Part shown: positions 61,832 through 64,000 of the stretch, piece after piece
How the letters are laid out: every line of letters begins with the position of its first letter
How positions within the stretch are numbered: the first letter of the stretch is position 1
Source of the DNA: Roseiarcus sp963764955
GTDB lineage: Bacteria; Pseudomonadota; Alphaproteobacteria; Rhizobiales; Beijerinckiaceae
Reading direction: 5' to 3'
DNA: 64,000 nt
Assembly: GCA_963764955.1 (NCBI GenBank)
Contig: CAVXVE010000057.1
Coordinates: 4,869-68,868 of the forward strand
Position numbers and translations under genes: made by a program
Notes under the pieces: generated by a model
Told to the model about the DNA's origin: nothing
What the model saw: only the letters and a program-made list of their open reading frames with translations
Databases searched by the model: none

Positions 61832-62395
61832 TTGCTTTTGACCTTGCGCGGTTTGGGTTCACGGTGGGTTCAAGGAAGCCAGCGTGCGATGTCTGCTATT
61901 TCTAGCACAGCGTGGGGCTTCGTCGGCGGCGCCATGGTGCGTTGGGTCGAATTCGACCTTGAGGGAAAGGTCTGGACGGTCCCGCCCGCCCGCACACTAA
62001 GTCCGCGCGCGAGCATCGCGTTCCCCTTTCCGACCGCGCACTCGCCATCTTGCGGGACCTGGAAGCCGGCCGGACGGGCGACTATGTGTTTCCCCGGCCG
62101 ACGGCCCGGCCGCCCGCTTTCCGGCATGGCGTTCGAAATGCTGTTGCGCCGGATCAAGTCGCCCTACACGGCTCACGGCTTCCGAAGCTCATTCCTCGAT
62201 TGGGCGGGCAACGAAACCCATTTCCCGCGCGAACTCGCCGAACACGCTCTTGCCCACGTGATTGGCGACAAGGCGGAACAAGCCTACCGTCGATCGGACG
62301 CGCTGGCGCGACGGCGTGAACTGATGGACGCTTGGGCTAAGCATTGCGAGGGCGCGGCCGGCGACAACGTTGTGACGTTCAAGCGGCCGGCTTAG
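61832..62395 (+). pseudogene. int: Tyrosine recombinase (integrase) remnant
   Basis: Only the catalytic half survives. It includes WVEFDLEGKVWTVPPART, RPLSGMAFEMLLRRI, TAHGFRSSFLDWAGNETHFPRELAEHALAHV (His-x-x-Arg box and the region before the last His), and AYRRSDALARRRELMDAWA (the nucleophile Tyr is in AYRRSD). The N-terminal arm-binding domain and the first catalytic Arg region are missing, and two frame changes (near 62000 and 62090) break the rest. The segment in between (REHRVPLSDRALAILRDLEA) is in another frame. Integration from this copy alone is unlikely. Confidence 0.8.
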
Positions 62396-62420
62396 GCTCT
62401 GCGCGGGGCGGAACGCGCAG

Positions 62421-62894
62421 ATGGACGACTTCGAAGAAGACACCCGATTGGGATACGCCTACTTGGGCGGATATCTCACGACTGATAAGCGGGGCATTCC
62501 GCGCAAGCGCTACCATCACGAAAAATCTGAAGCCTCAGATTTATGCCGCGCCGCGCTCGCACGGGTCCTGAGAAGCGACAGACCGTTGGATCGCCAATTG
62601 CGCGACATGCTGGCGGACATGTTCGAGCCGACGGTACGGCCTGAAAGCCCTTGGTGTGAGCGAAGGTTGAAAGCGGGGTTTCGAGCCCCAACGAAGCCGC
62701 GCGACCCAAATGCGAACACTCATATGGCTTGGTTCGTTTGGGAGAGAGCGGCAGGGGTTGGCGTTGAGGCCGCCATCCAAGAAGCTATGGCCAAGTTCAA
62801 TGTTTCGCGGGAACGGATGTACGACCTCTGGAAGGTCTACAAGCCGCTATTTGAGGCCATTTGGGGTCCCTTGCATCGCACCGACCCGGTATAG
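62421..62894 (+). CDS. Island protein of unknown function
   Basis: 157 residues. Hydrophilic, with the pattern RQLRDMLADMFEP and MAKFNVSRERMYDLWKVYKPLFEAIW, which may be a small helical DNA- or protein-binding unit. I do not recognise the family, but similar proteins follow integrase genes in rhizobial islands. It starts 26 bases after the integrase remnant. Confidence 0.6.
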   Translation: MDDFEEDTRLGYAYLGGYLTTDKRGIPRKRYHHEKSEASDLCRAALARVLRSDRPLDRQLRDMLADMFEPTVRPESPWCERRLKAGFRAPTKPRDPNANTHMAWFVWERAAGVGVEAAIQEAMAKFNVSRERMYDLWKVYKPLFEAIWGPLHRTDPV

Positions 62895-62999
62895 GCCAGT
62901 GTACCGAACTCGCGAATTAGCTACAGTTACGGCGCTTTGGAGACATGCTGAGATGCCCTTCGACGCCCGGAATTAGCCGGGAGTCCGAGGAGGCGGTCA

Positions 63000-63191
63000 A
63001 TGTCGACAGACAACAAAGACGTAAAGCGTCTCGCTATGAGCATACGCGAGGCGGAGCACGCAACCGGACTTTCCCGCGCAACGCTGTATCGGCTTATCGC
63101 CAGCGGCCGGCTAATGACTTTGAAAATTGGCGCGCGGAGGCTCGTTACCATAAGCGCATTGGACGCCCTCCTAAATGAGGGCTCGAAATGA
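63000..63191 (+). CDS. Excisionase/AlpA-like helix-turn-helix protein
   Basis: 63 residues. MerR-type winged helix of the excisionase family (HTH_17): LAMSIREAEHATGLSRATLYRLIASGRLMTLKIGARRLV in outline. It would bind island DNA to direct excision or control the primase genes. GTCCGAGGAGG lies just upstream of the ATG. It overlaps the next gene by four bases. Confidence 0.85.
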   Translation: MSTDNKDVKRLAMSIREAEHATGLSRATLYRLIASGRLMTLKIGARRLVTISALDALLNEGSK

Positions 63192-63391
63192 ACATGAACA
63201 AAAACCCGGCCCCGCGCGCCAACGCGGGAAACCGGGCCAATTCCAAAGTTGAACAACATCAGATTATCGCATCGCCCGTCGATTGGAAAGCCGACGCGGC
63301 GGCCGGTTGGCTTGCAAGGCACCTTGCTGTGCCGGAGGCGCTGGCGCGCGTCCTGGTCGCGCTGGCGAGCCTGGGGAGGGCCTTTCAATGA
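63188..63391 (+). CDS. Small island protein
   Basis: 67 residues, ATG 63188, four-base overlaps on both sides, so translationally coupled. The N-terminus is basic and Asn-rich. The C-terminal helix AGWLARHLAVPEALARVLVALASLG is hydrophobic on one face and recurs in such cassettes ahead of the primase gene. No function known. Confidence 0.62.
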   Translation: MNMNKNPAPRANAGNRANSKVEQHQIIASPVDWKADAAAGWLARHLAVPEALARVLVALASLGRAFQ

Positions 63392-63707
63392 ACGGCCCTA
63401 CCGACTTCGCTGAGATCAACCGCGCGGCCCTGGCGGCCTTCCCGGCCGTGCTGGCGCGCATCCTCCCCGGAGGCAAGCGCGTCGGCGCGGAATATCGTCG
63501 CGCTCAATCCTCGCCGCGCTGATCGCCGGCTCGGATCGTTCAAGATCAATCGCTACAACGGGCCGTTGGGCGGATTTCGCGACCGGCGACAAAGGCGGCG
63601 ATCCGATTTCGCTTGTCGCATATCTCGGCAACGTTTCGCAGGGCGAAGCGGCGCGAATGCTGGCGCGCATGCTCGGCATAGAAACCGAAGGGCGTCGCCG
63701 TGGCTGA
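63388..63707 (+). pseudogene. Primase N-terminal-type protein (two frameshifts)
   Basis: About 105 residues when repaired: ARILPGGKRVGAEY, then after one extra base VALNPRRADRRLGSFKIN (near 63493). After a second change near 63560 comes GRWADFATGDKGGDPISLVAYL and EAARMLARMLGIE, ending at TGA 63705. This is the small protein before the DUF927/primase gene in phage-like islands; the GRWxDFxxGxxGxD pattern is the CHC2-type primase fold. The lesions may be sequencing errors. Confidence 0.6.
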
Positions 63708-64000
63708 CGGCCCAGTTTTCTCGCCCCTGAGGCCGGACGAAATTGCGGCCGCGCCAGCCATCGCAAAGCCGGTACACAGCGATTGCGAGATTGTCGCGCC
63801 ACTTCCGCTCGATGCGCCGCCGCCCAACGTGAAGTTCAAGGGCCGTAAGCCGGACGAAGTTCTCTGGTTTGTCAACGAAAAGGGCGAGCGCCTATTCGCC
63901 GAATGCCGATGGAACCTCGAAGCCGGCGCTAAGGAAGTCCGCCCCGCATGCTTCACCGATAAGGGATGGAAGCTCGTCGCGTACCCTACGCCTCGTCCGC
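63700..64000 (+). CDS. Phage/island DNA primase-helicase, N-terminal part (cut by window end)
   Basis: From GTG 63700: VADGPVFSPLRPDEIAAAPA, then KFKGRKPDEVLWFVNEKGERL, ECRWNLEAGAKEVRPACFTDKGW and LVAYPTPRP. The rhythm, conserved Trp and Pro-Arg-Pro at the end, matches the N-terminal region of P4-type DUF927/DUF5906 primase-helicase proteins. The Toprim and ATPase parts would lie beyond 64000. It overlaps the stop of the upstream gene. Confidence 0.55.
   Translation, partial: MADGPVFSPLRPDEIAAAPAIAKPVHSDCEIVAPLPLDAPPPNVKFKGRKPDEVLWFVNEKGERLFAECRWNLEAGAKEVRPACFTDKGWKLVAYPTPRP

Larger units (their letters stand above)
61789..64000 (+). mobile_element. Left end of a genomic island at tRNA-Pro
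   Basis: Directly after the tRNA come a decayed tyrosine integrase, a hypothetical island gene, an excisionase-like HTH gene and primase/helicase pieces, all on the plus strand. This order is typical of P4-like and other integrative elements of Hyphomicrobiales. The inner copy of the tRNA 3' end (attR) would lie beyond the window. Confidence 0.75.

Noticed and set aside
1..64000. CRISPR array
   Set aside because: I found no set of regularly spaced near-identical repeats. The only tandem repeats are short (46974-47000 and the S6 tail).

Overview
The window is high-GC DNA whose conserved gene blocks point to an alphaproteobacterium of the order Hyphomicrobiales (Rhizobiales), perhaps near Beijerinckiaceae or Methylocystaceae. 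The order-level call rests on gene order (trpE-ppiD-tpiA-secG, rplM-rpsI-argC, rpsF-rpsR-DUF2232-rplI, ihfA-merR-tRNA-Pro) and on protein families recognised by eye. The family-level guess is inference only.

Layout. 0-14 kb: accessory metabolism, with an FAD oxidase, an MNT/HEPN pair, an aromatic amino acid decarboxylase-like gene, a TetR-xanthine dehydrogenase operon, a DUF255 thioredoxin protein, a nucleoside hydrolase and a Cys/Met-metabolism lyase. Many of these genes carry frameshifts. 14-21.6 kb: an orphan amino-acid binding protein, then three class III nucleotide cyclases of different architecture interleaved with a BrnT-type toxin-antitoxin pair and a LysM protein. 21.6-26.3 kb: an amidohydrolase, a small exported protein, and a berberine-bridge-type flavin oxidoreductase divergent from an HxlR regulator. 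26.3-36 kb: the housekeeping block trpE-ppiD / tpiA / secG / ratA / cinA, interrupted by a PEP-CTERM-like protein and by a nitroreductase flanked by two paralogous exported proteins.

36.2-38.5 kb: a DyP peroxidase with a C-terminal encapsulin-targeting peptide, overlapped by a family 1 encapsulin shell gene and followed by a small membrane protein. This is a complete peroxidase nanocompartment operon. 38.7-41.8 kb: an EmrAB-type efflux pump. 42-48 kb: a thioesterase, rplM-rpsI, a LuxR-type regulator, a second and damaged PEP-CTERM gene, intergenic palindromic repeats and argC. 48-55.5 kb: a fumarylacetoacetase-family hydrolase, an NYN nuclease plus family 5 uracil-DNA glycosylase pair, an aldose epimerase, and a MarR-MFS efflux-GNAT run with a 22-bp palindrome upstream. 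55.5-61.8 kb: the S6/S18/L9 cluster, a stress-protein cluster (YciE-like ferritin fold, DUF2795, hemerythrin-like), an SDR enzyme, ihfA, a MerR regulator and tRNA-Pro(GGG). From 61.8 kb to the window end: a genomic island at the 3' end of tRNA-Pro with a decayed integrase, an excisionase-like protein and P4/phage-type primase pieces.

One caution applies throughout. I count about 21 frameshifts and 2 in-frame stops in some 16 genes, concentrated at 1-20 kb, 38.7-51 kb and 62-64 kb. The intervals 20.4-38.6 kb and 51.2-61.7 kb are clean. The sequence alone cannot separate assembly or read error from real gene decay. These genes are listed as disrupted, with the approximate lesion positions given.
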